From Carya illinoinensis (taxonomy: Eukaryota; Streptophyta; Magnoliopsida; Fagales; Juglandaceae), in contig NC_056764.1 in the NCBI RefSeq assembly GCF_018687715.1, positions 13,673,501-13,737,500 of the forward strand: a DNA stretch of 64,000 nt, read 5' to 3'. The translations under genes were made by a program, and so were the position numbers. This document shows positions 21,101 to 32,291 of the stretch, piece by piece. The notes under the pieces were generated by a model. The model was given only the letters and a program-made list of their open reading frames with translations, was not told the origin of the DNA and made no database searches. Within the stretch, counting starts at the first letter, position 1. Every line of letters begins with the position of its first letter.

Positions 21101-23269
21101 GTGTGCATATTTCATCTAGATTTTCTTCTTGTTCAATTCATGCTCATCTAAGCCTAGGCCTATGCACAAAAGGCCTTAGGCTTATCCGTCTGCAAGACTT
21201 GATATTGGACCACCCGACAAAAGTTGGGTTCATCGAATCAAGTTGAATAAAGGGTTGGCTGCACATAATATCGGTCGAAATCGATCACAATATGTTTTGA
21301 ATTGAGTTCTTCTCCTCAAACCCTAGCCACCTCTCCGTTTGTCATTTCCGTTCTTTGTCGCCGTTCGTCGTCATAGTTCGTCGTTGCCATTCGTTGTCAC
21401 ATTTCTTGGTCACCGTTTGCTGCATCATCCCCTTTGTTGCTTCTCCACGAGGTCCAGATTTGTCCACTCTCAAGTCTCACATACTTCTCCATCCGCCCCA
21501 CTCTCTCCTACTTCGATCCATTATAGGTTACTCTCTCTCTTACTTTCTCTCTCTAGCTAATTTCGATCTTTGTGGATCTCTTTATTCCCTTTCTTTGTTT
21601 TCTTTTTTGGGTTTGCTGAAAGATGACTTGCAATAATAGCAAGGAGCCTTGTTTGAATAGCAAGTTCCTTGTTGAATCTTTGCTTAATGAGGTTTAAATC
21701 TTAATCTATTAATTAAATACCCATTTAATTTCGTTGGAGTGTGAAACCCTAAAAGATTTCTAGCAATATCTTCTTTCTCATTTACTCTAATTTCTGTAAG
21801 ATTACAAGCACTAAAGATGCATTATTTTGAAAGGTAAAAATGAACTTTTATAGATTTTGGAATAGATTTCTCATATTGTAAGAACCCATGCTGTTGGTGT
21901 TGCTTTCCCCACTTCACATTTCATCTACCAATTGTTTGTAGGACTTTTCTATGAGATGGTAAGAGTCCCAAAACACATATTCTTTTGGATTCTCACAGAC
22001 TTGGAACTCCTTCATGAGTCTTTTTCCTTCACAACTGTACACTCCTCTCAGTTGTCCTGTTCCACAGCATGCTCCTTTCCCTTCCTTGAATCCTTTAATC
22101 AAAAACAAAATTTATGTAAAAATACATAACAATTAAAATTCTACTGCTTACAAGTTGATTTGTTGCAAGAACAATTACAACTATAAATAAAAATATCAAT
22201 TTTTTTTTTAATGTTAGCTAATGTAATAAGCCGTTACATTAATACTATACTAATGCATTATGATTATAAATTAATTTCTTATTTTGGTAGCGCATATAAT
22301 TTGAATCCACTATGCCTAAATCTGAGATATCATTATGGTCAATCATAAAAGGACTAGGCCAGCTTTACTTGGGCCGCTTCAAAACCTATTAGAGAGGCCC
22401 AGCTAATCCCAACGTAACTCACATTCTGGGCTGAAGCCCAATAAATATGATCACCACCTCATAGATTTATAGGTAATGATTTATAGGTGACATGAAAATT
22501 CATTCATGATGAGCATACAAAAATATCACCTTATTTGTCAAGTTAACTGGAACAAGGCTATCATTGACAGATCTTATATGAGCAGTTTTGTAGGCAAGGT
22601 CTATTTCCTCTTCTATCATTTCGATGGTTTCATCATTGTCATACTCTGCTGCATCCTTGCTTTTGCCTTTGATTCTCCCATTCCTCTCTATGCCCTCTCT
22701 CTGTTTTGTCTTTTGGGTCTGCTGGAAGATGAATAATTATCTGATTAATTATTACCTTAAATGAATAAGTAAATTGCTTTCTTGTTTGAATACTATATTG
22801 AGCACAACTCTTTTCTTTCTGCAATGTGAAATGACTGAGTTGTACAAGTATAGAAATTTTGGTTTTGGTTTCTTTGAAAGTAGAAACCCATTTAATCTGG
22901 TCTGCTTGGAATTGGTCTTTCTAGCTTTTAATAATGGGCCAACATTTGTGCTGCTGCTTTATTTGTTTGTTATCTTGAATGCATTTGGTCTACTAATTTT
23001 AGCTTCTCTTCTAATTTATACTAGTTTTATTGTTGTGTGTGTGTGGCTGGATGCATCTATGCATCACTAATATCTTGATTTTTGTATGCTATATAATTAT
23101 ATTTTATGTCAGTTTATATATGAATTGCTTCAAAAGTGACACTCATACAAATTTAAGAGGGAATGAGATTGCTACTTCATTGGAAAATCGATCACAAATG
23201 GCTTCAAACATTAACTTGTCTAGGGACACAATTAAGTCTCCCTACTCGTCAAAGGAGGGCAAATAAGGA

Positions 23270-25610
23270 CCCCTTAGTAATGTGGGACCATTTCACTAAA
23301 ATAGATGGATGCCATTTAAATGACCCAAAAATGAAGTGTAATTATTGTCACAAGATTTACTCTTGTCGTCCCAAAGGACATGGTACATCAAGTATGTTGT
23401 AGTATCTTGGTACTTGTAAGCAATATCCTCATAGAATCAGACTTACAGATCAATAGACTATGAGTCGTGAGAGGGCTCTTGAGGGAGTTGGAGATAGTGA
23501 TGTTAGAGCATCCACATTGATCTATGCATATGCATATACAAATTCATATTTGCATAATATGAGCCTAAATTCATTTACATTGGATTAAGCATCTTCAAAT
23601 ATTTGCATAGCTATGAACAGTACCTTTACATATTTAAAGATCTACTATTCACTCTCCAAAACATATTTTATTTATTCTTTTTCTCTCCTCCTACTCTATT
23701 TCTACATATTTTACCTTTATATATTTTACTACATATTTTACTCATTCACTCTCCAAAAAATATTTTACTCAAATATTTTACATATTTGAAGATCAAACCT
23801 TATTAAAAAAAAAAAAGCAAAAAAAAATAATAAAATGATAATATTTTATTATTATTTTATCTCAAATTTGCATAAGGCAATATGAAAGTTTTGCTTGTAT
23901 GGCAAATTGGATCTCTAAAAGATGTGATTTTGCATATGCATATGCATAAACCAATGTGGATGCTCTTAGTAACTTGGCAAATGCACATATGTATGAATGA
24001 CAATTGCTGAAATGATAATTTGTTAAGAGCTTCCATTAAAGATAGTGGAAGCCTAGGGATTTAAGGAGGTATGTAGATCACTTAAACCGAGGTTCCAAAT
24101 GCCATCTCGAACCACTGTAGCGAGAGACTATACTAAATTATTTAAAATGGAGAAGGAGAATTTAAAGAAAATATTTAAGACAGTTGGGCGGGTTAGTTTA
24201 ACCACTAGCACATGGTCGTCGATTAAAAACTTAAATTATATGTGTCTTATTGCACACTTTATCGACTATAGATGGACACTACACAAAAGAATTCTAAACT
24301 TTTGTATGATCCCTAATCACGAAGGAGAAACTATTGAAAATTGTGTAGACTCATGTCTACGAGATTGGGGTATTGACAAGATTTTTATTGTTATAGTTGA
24401 CAATGATTTCTCAAATGATGTTGCCATTGAGTATTTAAGGAAGTTCGTAGGAGGTCATTTGTTAGAAGGGAAGTATATTCACATCAGGTATTGTGCCCAT
24501 ATTATGAATCTCATTGTGAATGATGGGCTAAAAAATTCTGATGATTCAATCACAAGGGTGCACAATGCCATTAGTTATGTTAGATTATCTTCCGCAAGAA
24601 TGGAGAAATTCTAAAAGTGTATAGAAAAGGAGAAAATGGTTGTACAAAATTGGTATGCCTTAATGTTTCCATAAGATGGAATTTGACTTATTTAATGTTA
24701 GAAGTTGCAGAAACATTTACAAATCATTTGTGCAATTGGAGAAGGATGATGATTCTTTTTTTCGTTATTTTCATAGTGTGAACTTGAGCCCCCCAAACTC
24801 TAGTGATTGGGAGAGAGTTAGAGTATTGATAAAATTTTGAAGATTTTTTATGATGCTACTTTTTAGCTTTTTGTATGTCACATCTAATGCATATTTCCAG
24901 GAGTTTTGATGCATCTAATCACATTTTTCAAAACTGAGTCAAAGTAATGATGCAATGTTGAAATGTATGGCGACAAATATGAAGATTAAATATGACAAAT
25001 AATAGGGATCAATTGATGAGACTAATTTGATGATATCTATTGCTGTTGTTCTTGATCCAAGATGTAAATTTAGTCTTTTGCATTTTTGGTTCAAAAAAAT
25101 ATACAGTGGTAATTTAGTCAAAGAAAAGGTTCCAAAAGTGAAACAATTGATGATTGACATTTACGAAGAGTATAGTGTTGTGTATGGGAGTTCAAGTGAA
25201 GTTTCCTATTCTGAGCCTCCTTCCTCAATTGATCCTAGTATGATTAATTTTGATTCTCAACAGAGTTTTTGGATTGAGTATGGGCAATAAATTATTGAAT
25301 CTAATTTGATGAACAAATCGGAGATCGATTAGTATTTGGAACGTAGTTGTGAGACACGAGCTCCAAATTTTGATATTTTGGATTAATGAAAGATCAATGA
25401 ACTAAAGTATTCTATTTTGGCAAGAGTTGCATGAGGGTTGTGTGCTTAACCCATTTTGTAGTTTATTATCTCCAAAAATAGTTGAGGCACTCGTTTGTAC
25501 ATAAAATTGGTTGAAGGATCCAATATCCATTGATCTTCGTACCTCCTTGGATAATATTGAAAGCTTTGAGGCGGAATTGGATAATAAATTTATTTCTTAT
25601 TTTCATATTT
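23270..25610 (+). pseudogene. hAT transposase pseudogene (BED finger to dimerisation domain)
   Basis: The product would be a cut-and-paste transposase. A BED-type zinc finger is seen at about 23270-23400 (VMWDHFTKIDG, KCNYCHKIYSC, PKGHGTSSM). The body resumes after an inserted MITE. At 24000-24614 it reads SLKPRF, MPSRTTVARDYTKLF, SLTTSTWSSIKNLNYMCLIA, HFIDYRWTLHKRIL and the RYCAHIMNLIV segment. The region 25027-25290 (ISIAVVLDPRCKFSLLHFWF) matches the domain before the C-terminus. A decayed dimerisation domain follows at about 25325-25560 (EIDxYLE, LLSPKIVEALVCT, a stop, NWLKDPISIDLR). Multiple stops and frame changes, plus the MITE, make it inactive. Confidence 0.82.
23506..23965. mobile_element. 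Tourist-like MITE (PIF/Harbinger type), inside the hAT gene
   Basis: Perfect 14 bp inverted ends gagcatccacattg / caatgtggatgctc are extended inwards by a near-perfect atgcatatgcatat stretch, about 32 bp in all. The trinucleotide TTA flanks both ends (23503-23505 and 23966-23968), the target duplication expected for PIF/Harbinger elements. The 460 bp interior is AT-rich and non-coding. Removing it restores the hAT reading (...GVGDSDV | SNLANAHMYE), which proves it inserted into the transposase gene. Confidence 0.85.
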
Positions 25611-26371
25611 ATTAAAGTTTTTCATAATGTTTATTTTTATATCATTTAATAATCATCATGTGTTTTTTTAGAGTTTGATCCAAAATCAAGGTTTACTTAT
25701 GTTGATGAGGAGTAACTCAAAGCTTAGGGTCTGCATGAATGGTATGATTTTCATTTTCACTGCTTTGTATATGATCTGCATGAATTAAAAATTTTGATTT
25801 GATCTTCTCCATTTTTTAAGGGTTTGTGGACCTTGGCTGTTTACAGGTGTCTGGACTTGATTCACAAATTATGGTTAGGAAATGGAAAAAAAAGGTGATA
25901 TCGAAGCTTTATATTATTTCTTCAATTTTCTGAACTCATTTTCTCCACCTCCTCAACTTTGTTTATATTATTAGATATACATGATTCCTAATGTTGTTGC
26001 AAAATTATTATTTGATTCTGATTTGCAGTGCTTTACTGATATTTGTTTTTGTTAATAGGTTACATGCTAGTTTGTTATGAGAACTCTATTGAAAGCTTAA
26101 ATTAAACCAAGGGTGAGGTTGGCCTTCAATTGTGAAATCATCATTATTCTTGGAGTATAACCAAATGTACATCTTTTATGAACATTGAATTTTTTTATGA
26201 ATTTCACTTGTGCTACTTATGGGTTTTATCATGATGTTATGTACATATTTTTTTTGATTAGTTTTTGTACATATGTAACCTATATTGAAAAGAAGACCAA
26301 AGTAATAGCAATTATCTCCCCTACTTCCTCTCAGGGGAAGAGGGGTTGGGGGGGGGGGGGAAGAGGAAAAG

Positions 26372-26759
26372 TGAAGTTGACCCAACCCGAATGTACGGTC
26401 GGGTCAGTTTGGCTTGTTATGGTAGTTGGGTCAGGTCGGGCCGGGCATAGACCTAGTTGGTTGTGATTGAGTTGCCAACCTAGCTAAACTTGCTTAATAG
26501 AACCAGTCATGTTGTGTTTTTGTTGCTTATTTTGAAGGGTACCTATTTGAATGAAGTTGCTTTTATGAAGTTGACCCAACCCGAATGTACGGTCGGGTCG
26601 GTTTGGCTTGTTATGGTAGTTGGGTCAGGTCAGGCCGGGCATAGACCTAGTTGGCTGTGATCGAGTTGCCAGCCTAGCTAAACTTGCTTCATAGAACCAG
26701 TCATGTTGTGTTTTTGTTGCTTATTTTGAAGGGTACCTATTTGAATGAAGTTGCTTTTA
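26372..26759. repeat. Tandem duplication of 194 bp at the hAT right end
   Basis: Copy 1 is 26372-26565 and copy 2 is 26566-26759; they differ at only a handful of positions. The unit starts tgaagttgacccaacccgaa and contains the gtcgggtcggtttggc and ccgggcatagacctag motifs, i.e. the presumed terminal region of the hAT element, so this end exists twice. A G run (26349-26360) lies just upstream. Confidence 0.92.
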
Positions 26760-28135
26760 TGCATCTACATTTTGCTTGTTGATTCTGAAAGCAAGGGGAT
26801 TTGAATGATTTGGTTTTCCTACAAAAGGTGCTAGAGATTGAAGTCTAAGAAGTGAGCTTTTGCTGATGAAATATTGTATTTTTGAATTTTTTGTTCAATT
26901 TTATGGATATCCATTTGAATGAAACTATGAAACCCAGACATAGACACTCAAGGTCTTGTGCTTGCTTACATTTAAGTATGTATCTTTGCGGGATAGAGTA
27001 GCATTTATACTGTTTTTGAGTCTTTGACAGGTAAATATGCTTTTTCCTTTGGAAATGGTTGACATTGTAAATATGTTAAGCATTTCCACTCTTACCACAC
27101 CATTGGCATATTATTTTCTTTACTTTCTTCTTAATCCACCCAATGAATCAAGTTGATTCACAACCAAGAAATAGTTGAGTTGATTATTCTCCTTGATATT
27201 TCCCATAGGTATTTCAAAAAATTACTAGAATTTGGAGATTTTACCAACAATTCTTGGTGGTGGTATGAATTTTTACTAACAAGCAGAACAATTTACAGAA
27301 CTAGACCATGAAGGAAATGCAGGAATTAGATTTAAGGTTGTATTTAGGTAGTGAGGTATTCTCAGATATTTTGTGAATATCAGTGAAAAATTAATAAAAA
27401 TAATAATGATAAAATATTGAATATTAATGAATAATAGTAAAAAGTAATGAAAAATATGTTAAAAGTGATAATAAAATAATGAATAGTAGTAAAGTATTTT
27501 CATAATATTCTAGTACTCAAACTAGTCCTAAGCCACAACAAGTGGACTATTATACATAGGATTCTGGAGATCATTATCATTTGATGTCAATATTTTGCTT
27601 CATGTCCATGATACTTTCACAAAGAAATTCTTAATGATTGTAGCTGACATTGTAAATGATAACAGTTAGACTTATTTCAAACATCATCAAGTGCAATCCA
27701 AAGGAAAGGAGAAAATTTTAAGAAATAAGGGATATAACTCTTCAAAGCTGGTAATGCTTATTTAAGTTATGACATTTTAATTGCAAGTATTTGGTACATA
27801 AACATGATTGGATGACACCAATGTGTGCCGTGGGAAATTTTTACAACATCCTTAATTCAGTAATTCATGTGATGTCATATCATCATATTCTAGATTATAA
27901 AAAATATAGAAAATTAAACATTAAGAAGGATTTTTGTTTTTTGTATACAATGGTGTTAATAATAATAATAATTATAAATTATATTAAAAAAAGGGTTTGG
28001 TTGGAACACTTGGTTATTTCAAAAGATGGATTGGGTAACTGGCTAAATGGAAAACACCCACAGTCGGGTCGGGTAAAAAAATAGATTTTCGAGTTGGGTT
28101 GGGTGAATAGTTCTAGGTTCAAATCTTAGAATCCC
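26760..28135. other. Intergenic DNA, no gene recognised
   Basis: AT-rich DNA without a supported gene. A second gtcgggtcgggta motif near 28062-28076 resembles the hAT subterminal sequence at 26.4 kb and may be a stray fragment. A short (AAT)n stretch lies at 27957-27975. Confidence 0.55.
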
Positions 28136-28504
28136 AAAACCAACTAACAAAGTCAAAGTGTTTTCCTGGAGAGCTTGATGGGTACCAAGGTGGGCCTAGT
28201 CTTAAAGATCTTTTGAAAGTTTCAGATGTGTCAATTACAAGATCAAGAGCTAAGAAAATCAAGGAAGTAATGCAAGGACTGGCCCAATCCACTTGGGACG
28301 AGTCTGGCAAGAGCCCAACATTTAAGATGGACTTGAAAGAAGGAGATCCAATTTTGATCCACGTGATACAAGCTATGGAAGACATGACTTAGGATTCTTA
28401 TTTGGGCCTATTGTTATTGAAAGATTTGAACTTATTTAATTCATTAAAAGGACTTATTCTATTATTTATAATAACTAGTCTAAAATAATTGGACTTAAGG
28501 ATAT

Positions 28505-30330
28505 TTGGCCCACATATGTTTTAATTTTGATGAATTAGGGTTTTGGAAGGTCTTGTATTTTCAGCCAAGGGGCTTTTTGGGTAGAAGAACTCATGTGGGG
28601 TGCCTAGGAATAGAGGTGATGACTAAAAGTGAGGGTGATAGTGATGAGATGTTCGAGTTGGTTGATGCTAGTGATGATGATGGAGTGGAATACCCCGTGA
28701 TAGGTGAGTTTCTTGTTACTAGGCGTGCTCTCAATACGCAAATTAAGGTAGATGATACGGAGCAGCAGAGAGATAACATTTTTCATACTAGATACCACAT
28801 CAACAAGGTATATGATCATTGATGGGGGTAGTTGGCTAGCACTATTTTAATTGAGAAATTGAATTTATCTATCTTGAAACACTCTAGACCATACAAGTTG
28901 CAGTGACTGAATGATTGTGGGGATATTATGGTAAATAAGCAAGTGCTGGTATCTTTTACTATTGGGAGGTATAGTGATGAGGTGTTTTGTGATGTTGTGC
29001 CTATGCATACTGGTTATATTTTGTTAGGGGCCGTGGTAGTATAATAGGGGGTGATCCATGATGAGTTTAAAAACATGTACAGTTTTGTAAAGGATGACAA
29101 AACAATTAAGTTTGCTCTTTTAATCCCAAAACAGGTCCATGAGGACTATTTGAAATTGAAAAGTGAGGTTGATCAAAAAGAAAAAGTGAAAAGTGAGATT
29201 GAGCACAAAAGAAAGAGTGAAAGTGAGATTGAGAACAAAAGAAATAGTGAGGCCGAAAATGAGAGAGAGAGAAAAATGAGAGAGAAAAGGAATGAGGGTG
29301 AGGCTGAAATCTCAAGAAAAAAAGAGAGTGAAAAGAAAAAAGAGAGTGAAAAGAAAAGAAAGAGTGAAGAAAGTGAGAGAAAAAAGAAGAAGAGAAAAGT
29401 GAATTTTTATGCTAAGGCAAGTTTTAATATTAACGAACTTGACAAATCTTTGCCTAGTATTGTTGTTTCTTTGTTGCAGAAATATTAGGTCATGTTTCCT
29501 AATGATATGCTTAGTGGATTACCACATATTAGAAGAATAAGACATTGGAGACTTGACAACATTACTTTTGGCCAAAATAACTTGTCTTACATACCGAACA
29601 TGAGTCTTTGAAGCACTTGAAAGGACAAAATAAGTTGAATAAAATGCATGCCAAGTGGATAGAATTCATTGAGACCTTTCCTCTTGTAATAAAAAAAAAC
29701 AAGGTAAGAAAAATTTTGTGGTTGATGCATTATCAAGAAGGTATGTCATTGTCTTTATTTTAAATGCAAAGTTATTGAAATTTGAATATGAAAAGAAATT
29801 GTATGCTAATGATGATGACTTTGCTAGTGTGTATGGAGTGTGTGAGAAGACATCGTTTGGTAAGTTCTATAGACTAGATTGGTACTTGTTTAAAGAGAAC
29901 AGAATTTATGTACCTAATAGTTCTATGCGTGAGTTGCTTGTGCATGAAACACATGGAGGTGGTTTGATGGATCATTTTGGTGTAAGGAAGAGTTTATACG
30001 TGTTGCATGAACATTTTTGGGAGTATCCTTTGTCATTTGTAGAGTTTGCATACAGTTGGAGTGTTCATTCTACTACTAAATTTTTACTTTTGAAATTTTT
30101 TGTGGCTTTAATTCATTTACTCATTTAGATTTAATGTCTTTACCTATTGATGAAATGAGTAGCTTGGATAGACAAAAGAAGGCTAAGTTAGTGAAGTCAA
30201 TTAATGATAATTCCTATACATTGGATCTTCCAGGTGAATATAATGTTTCTACTACTGTCAATATTTTTGATCGTTCTCCTTTTGATGTAGGTGAATATTC
30301 GAGGTTGAATACTTTCAAGAAGAGGGGGAA
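28505..30330 (+). pseudogene. Gypsy pol remnant: protease, spacer, integrase ends; RT deleted
   Basis: At 28650-29040 the protease region reads VEYPVIGEFLVTRRALNTQI, then NIFHTRYHINKVYDH and, with stops, STILIEKLNLSILKHSRPYK and VVPMHTGYILLG. At 29051-29488 follows a charged spacer made of repeated K-S-E words (EIEHKRKSESEIENKRNSEA). At about 29500 the start of RT (LSGLPHIRRIRH) jumps to the RNase H end ([12 protein letters not shown], then VDALSRRY at 29721), so nearly all of RT is gone. The integrase zinc-domain start (ELLVHETHGGGLMDHFGVRK) is followed directly by late integrase (SFVEFAYSWSVHSTTKF) and a tail near 30134-30330. Decayed throughout. Confidence 0.75.
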
Positions 30331-31140
30331 TGATGGGCACCAAGGTTGACCAAGTCTTAAAGATCATTTGCAAGTTTCAAATGGGCCAATTAAAAGATCA
30401 ATAGCTAAGAAGATCAATAAAGCAATATAATGATTGATGCAATCCATTTTGGACGAGTCTAGCAAGAGCCCAACATTCAAGATGGGCTTGAAAGAATGAG
30501 ATACGATTTTGATTCACGTGATACAAGCTATGGAAGACATGACTTAGGATTCTTATTTGGGACTATTGTTATTGAAGGTTTTGAAATTATTTAATTCATT
30601 AAAAGGACTTATTTGATTAGTTATATAAATTAGTTTAGAATAATTGAGTTTGAGGATGTCTGGTCCACATATGTTTTAATTTTGATGAACTACGGTTTTG
30701 GAAGGCCTTGTATTTTCGACCAATGGGCTTTTTGGGTAGAAAAACTCATGTGGGGGCACCTAGGGTTTTTAAGGGGATATTATTATATGCATTACCATAG
30801 GGGGCGTCAACCAAGGGTATTTTGGGAAAGGTATTTTCGGTTAAGGGTTTTGTTTCATTGGGGATGGTTGTTTAAATATTCATGTAGCCGTCCACTTCAA
30901 AGGGTAGCTTTTTTGATGAATATTCTTATTGTGAATTGAGTTTATTTGCTCTTGTTCTTGAATGAACTTTTGAGCTTATCAAAGGCAACACAACCTTTGG
31001 GGCAATTTTTCCTATAATCTAGGTTTTTGAAACAAGTTCTTCAACTAGTTTAGATTTTCCATAGGCTTGATTTTGATTTTTTTGTGTGAGTTTCAAATTG
31101 ATTGTGGGTTCAAGGAATTTCAATCCTATGGATCAAATCC
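30331..31140 (+). mobile_element. 3' LTR of the Reina-like gypsy element
   Basis: The LTR begins tgatgggcaccaaggttgac after a polypurine tract. Its first ~440 bp match the truncated 5' LTR (28176-28612), including atgacttaggattcttattt and tttttgggtagaa. In the 5' copy the same stretch includes a readable gypsy C-terminal motif (ITRSRAKKIKEVMQGL), so the polyprotein tail overlaps the LTR. It ends at the gagct target duplication. Confidence 0.7.
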
Positions 31141-31145
31141 GAGCT

Positions 31146-32100
31146 TGTAAAAATGGTTTACCTATAAAGCACAATTTGAGGAAGATGAAAATTCTCAGTG
31201 AGGATTGCTGTGTTTTTTGTGGAAAGAAGATGAAGATCTCGTTCATGCACATTTGGACTGCCCAAATATGCAGGCGACATGGGCAAAGCACTTTCCTTAT
31301 CTAAAACTCTTCAACAATCTGATATGAAGCCGTGGAATTGGATTGGGGCACATCAAAATCACAATGACTTTGTTGGCATGGCAAGGCAAGTTAGAGACAA
31401 AGAAAGTCGAGAGGACCTAAAAAATATTCTTTCTAATCTATTGGGGGTTGTGGTATAGAAGAAACGAGAAAATTTATGAGAACAAATTCCTTTTAAATGA
31501 ACAGGTTGTGGATTATGCTTTATCCTTGTTGAAAACTCACAAGGAAGCTATTGCATTGAAAAAGAGAAGACCAATCAAAACAGTGCTACTGGATTCACCC
31601 TTCTCAAGACACTTTGAAACTGAACGTTGATGGTGCTATTTTTTACGACTAATTGAGAACAGGGGTGAGGGTAATATTAAGAGACCACAAAGGATGTTAT
31701 TTTGTCAGCTAGTAACAAGGAATATAAAGTAAATGATCCTACTGAAATAGAATATTTATTGTTTATGTTTTGATGCTTGCAATTGTCTGTTCACACACAA
31801 GACCTTATCCTGGAAAGTGATTCTCTGCTTATGGTAGATGAAATTAAGCTGAAGGGGAGTCCGTGTTCCTTATGGGGAACCTCATTATTGAGATAAAAGA
31901 GCTGCTCAGAGGCTTGCTAGATATGTTTAGGGAATTCAACACATTGGGCGTTTAGGGACTGAAACTGCTCACAGGCTTGCCAGATATGTACTTTGGCATG
32001 TAAATGATCTCTGTATGGTGGGACTCCTTCCCTACTTATATTTCACAAATCATCTGGTCTGAGAAACGGTAAGGCTTTTGATTGAATGAAGATGTTTTGC
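31146..32100 (+). pseudogene. LINE ORF2 3' end: zinc knuckle and RNase H
   Basis: This is the C-terminal region of a plant L1-type ORF2. The zinc-binding domain reads CKNGLPIKHNLRKMKILSED, then CCVFCGKK, then with a frame change HAHLDCPNMQATWAKHFPY. It is followed by WYRRNEKIYENKFLL and a decayed RNase H (KLNVDGAIF near 31622, ETAHRLARYVLWHVNDL near 31960). Several stops and frame changes. It ends in the A-rich tail near 32100. Confidence 0.75.
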
Positions 32101-32291
32101 TATATAAAAAGAAAACAAAACCCAACTAATTAGGTTAATCACTAGATTCACACGTATGATCTTGCAGGCCATCCATTTTTGCCGTTGATAGCTCGAGAGT
32201 TTGCAAAAGAATACGTAAATTATTAAATGGGTAGGAAAATTTGGAATCATGTATATGTTGAAATTAAACCATACAATGAGAGAATTCATAT

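Larger units (their letters stand above)
21155..26649 (+). mobile_element. Remnant hAT DNA transposon, borders tentative
   Basis: This contains a broken hAT transposase gene (about 23270-25610). A candidate terminal inverted repeat is taggcctatgc at 21155-21165 against gcatagaccta at 26445-26455 (again at 26639-26649 in a duplicate), i.e. 11 bp with one mismatch. GT-rich cgggtcgg-type subterminal sequence precedes the right end, as in many plant hAT elements. No matching 8 bp TSD was found, so the ends remain uncertain. Segments at 21535-21625 and 22660-22735 resemble each other (ttttgggt(t/c)tgctg(a/g)aagatga), hinting at an internal duplication of the leader. Confidence 0.45.
28176..31140 (+). 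mobile_element. Internally deleted Ty3/gypsy chromovirus (Reina-like) with LTRs
   Basis: Direct repeats at 28176-28612 and 30331 onward both begin tgatggg(t/c)accaagg; the second is preceded by the polypurine tract agaggggga. They are the two LTRs. The 5' one breaks off at about 28612 and runs straight into the protease region, so the rest of that LTR, the primer site and gag are lost. The 3' LTR runs to 31140 (about 810 bp). The five bases gagct flank the whole element (28171-28175 and 31141-31145) and splice the LINE reading frame back together, which fixes both borders. The 3' end reads ...aaatcc instead of the usual CA. Confidence 0.8.
28148..32116 (+). mobile_element. 5'-truncated L1-type LINE, interrupted by a gypsy element
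   Basis: The left piece reads KVKVFSWRA up to 28175. The gypsy element follows, then the same protein continues at 31146 with CKNGLPIKHNLRKM. The 3' end is A-rich (about 32101-32120). A probable target duplication, aaaaccaactaa at 28136-28147 and aaaacccaactaa at 32117-32129, brackets it with one indel. Without the gypsy insertion the LINE fragment is only about 1 kb: the zinc knuckle and RNase H tail of ORF2. The MLO gene's 3' end lies just 170 bp further on, in the opposite orientation. Confidence 0.65.

Noticed and set aside
21155..26649. Exact hAT element borders
   Set aside because: The 11 bp inverted ends are plausible, but the adjoining 8 bp sequences (tctaagcc versus gttggttg or gttggctg) do not match, so I did not claim a TSD.
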